Shown: positions 63,200 to 64,000 of the stretch, piece by piece
How the letters are laid out: each line of letters opens with the position of its first letter
Position numbering within the stretch: position 1 is the first letter of the stretch
NCBI RefSeq assembly: GCF_000376805.1
Contig: NZ_AQXT01000002.1
Span: 496,001 to 560,000 of the forward strand
From: Henriciella marina DSM 19595
GTDB lineage: Bacteria > Pseudomonadota > Alphaproteobacteria > Caulobacterales > Hyphomonadaceae
Reading direction: 5' to 3'
DNA length: 64,000 bases
Made by a program: the position numbers and the translations under genes
Notes under the pieces: generated by a model
What the model was told of the DNA's origin: nothing
Database searches by the model: none
Seen by the model: the letters and a program-made list of their open reading frames with translations, nothing else

Positions 63200-63845
63200 A
63201 TCAATTCTAGAAACAATCATCGGCACCATGGTTCTCGGCGTTGCGGGCTTTTTCCTCTGGTTCGCAATCGGAAACGGCGCCGATCAGGCCCAGGCCGCAG
63301 AAGGCAGCGTCGAACTTGGCGCGCGCTTTAACAGTGTCAGCGGCGTTGAGCGCGGCACGGATGTTCGCATGGCGGGCGTCAAGGTCGGCACGGTGCGCGG
63401 AATTGAGCTGAATGTCGAACGGGCCGAAGCGCTCGTCACGATGGCAGTCGACCAGAAGCTCGTCCCGCTGGACGATGGAACGACGGCCCGCATCCAGAGC
63501 GAAGGCCTCCTGGGCGGGAACTACATCAACCTCGAACCAGCGGCCGGATTCGGCCAGATTGAAGCATGTTCGGACGGCGAAGAACTGTTCGGCGAGAGCG
63601 GTTGCGGCGAAATTCTCTATACTCAGGGCAGTGTCGATCTTCTTACCCTGATGGCGTCATTCGCCAACAATAGCGGTGGTGACGACAGTGAAGCGTCTTC
63701 TGACGCTGGCAGCTCGGCACCTGAGCCAACTGCAGGCACTTCCCGCGCTTCGCCGCAACAAGATGCTGATACCGACACAGAATCTCCTGAATCAGACGCT
63801 TCTGTCGACGAAACCGATGAGGAAGCTGCAGGAGACGATCAGTGA
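63192..63845 (+). CDS. mlaD: MlaD family (MCE domain) lipid-transport protein
   Basis: Substrate-binding part of an outer-membrane phospholipid transport system. It has 217 residues: one N-terminal transmembrane helix (about 8-25), the MCE domain (about 38-115; FNSVSGVERGTDVRMAGVKVG, LLGGNYINLEP) and a low-complexity acidic Ser/Asp tail (about 160-217). The frame opens at 63111, but the ATG at 63192 starts MRESILETIIG. The gene after it overlaps its stop (GTGA). Confidence 0.9.
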   Translation: MRESILETIIGTMVLGVAGFFLWFAIGNGADQAQAAEGSVELGARFNSVSGVERGTDVRMAGVKVGTVRGIELNVERAEALVTMAVDQKLVPLDDGTTARIQSEGLLGGNYINLEPAAGFGQIEACSDGEELFGESGCGEILYTQGSVDLLTLMASFANNSGGDDSEASSDAGSSAPEPTAGTSRASPQQDADTDTESPESDASVDETDEEAAGDDQ

Positions 63846-64000
63846 AACGCATTTTCTGCACGGCCGCGATGGCCGCTGCTTTGAGTTTCAGCGCTGCCGC
63901 GCAAGACCTTGGCGAGCTGGATGAAACCAGTGAGCCGACCAACGAGTCCATCTCCGATGATGAGATGGTGGACGGCGAAATGGCTGAGGAAGAGGAGCAG
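63842..64000 (+). CDS. probable DUF2155 exported protein (partial, right edge)
   Basis: The first 53 codons of an exported protein cut by the window edge, starting with the GTG at 63842, which overlaps the mlaD stop. A signal peptide (VKRIFCTAAMAAALSFSAAAQ, about 1-20) leads into an acidic stretch. The family name is only an inference from gene order: NDUFA12-mlaD-DUF2155 is typical in Alphaproteobacteria. The visible part shows no domain. Confidence 0.55.
   Translation, partial: MKRIFCTAAMAAALSFSAAAQDLGELDETSEPTNESISDDEMVDGEMAEEEEQ

Noticed and set aside
1-64000. Mobile elements, CRISPR, tRNA, rRNA and defence genes
   Set aside because: I looked for terminal repeats, transposase motifs, repeat arrays and cloverleaf patterns by eye and saw none; a covariance search was not possible.

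Overview
The window reads as a continuous stretch of alphaproteobacterial chromosome, most likely from the Caulobacterales / Hyphomonadaceae / Maricaulales side of the class. The indications are: divK-pleD, an HdaA-type DnaA regulator, an NDUFA12-type complex I accessory protein, a GTTC-N7-GTTC (alphaproteobacterial LexA) box at dinB, a CtrA-like box upstream of a BLUF gene, an NrdJ-derived TSCPD protein, and the GatCAB amidotransferase genes. I cannot name a genus. The base composition is GC-rich throughout, so many long antisense reading frames exist that are only shadows of real genes. I saw no rRNA, tRNA, CRISPR array, insertion sequence, integrase or prophage. The largest stretch without a gene is about 200 bases (2115-2321).

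Layout. 1-3.7 kb: rpsF-rpsR-rplI, then dnaB-alr (minus strand; alr runs off the left edge). 3.7-4.5 kb: a PEP mutase/isocitrate lyase family protein. 4.7-11.7 kb: fatty-acid synthesis and envelope genes fabD-fabG-acpP-fabF-mltG-yicC-gmk, then a class 1 fructose-bisphosphatase. 11.7-17.2 kb (minus): lptD-surA-pdxA-rsmA. 17.3-19 kb (minus): plsY-dprA. 19-23.3 kb: a TetR regulator, then pyrB with a metal-ligand-less dihydroorotase homologue, an AEC transporter and ruvX. 23.4-28.7 kb: gatC, gatA and gatB, interrupted by a pair of minus-strand Cys-patterned exported proteins and by two small membrane proteins. 28.7-32.7 kb (minus): a tightly coupled operon ridA-GDPD-GNAT-two DUF2007-like membrane proteins-HIT. 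32.8-35.9 kb: SOS-boxed dinB divergent from divK-pleD. 36-42.7 kb (minus): usp, rpmG, NUDIX, rnr, a 43-residue membrane peptide, topA. 42.7-45 kb (minus): lptF-lptG. 45-50.2 kb: pepA-small gene-holC, ndk, a BLUF photosensor, purM-purN. 50.3-58.9 kb: DUF2066 protein-hdaA-ppk1-ppx, rnd, aspS. 59-64 kb: two exported pentapeptide-repeat proteins, an NrdJ-derived TSCPD protein, and the NDUFA12-mlaD-DUF2155 cluster cut by the right edge.

How the genes work together. Themes are translation, DNA replication and repair (dnaB, holC, dinB, dprA, topA, ruvX, hdaA), outer-membrane assembly (lptD, lptF, lptG, surA, mlaD), lipid synthesis (fab genes, plsY), pyrimidine and purine synthesis, and cell-cycle signalling (divK-pleD, hdaA). 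Most of this is ordinary.

The points worth a second look are: (1) the gene order, which looks as if the block dprA...topA (about 25.5 kb) sits, circularly permuted, between the normally adjacent lptG and lptD; (2) a 756-residue protein that keeps the C-terminal end of class II ribonucleotide reductase but not its catalytic core; (3) an HdaA with degenerate Walker A and B motifs; (4) a pseudo-dihydroorotase coupled to pyrB; (5) several paralogous pairs of exported or membrane proteins of unknown role. I found no clear new defence or mobile system.
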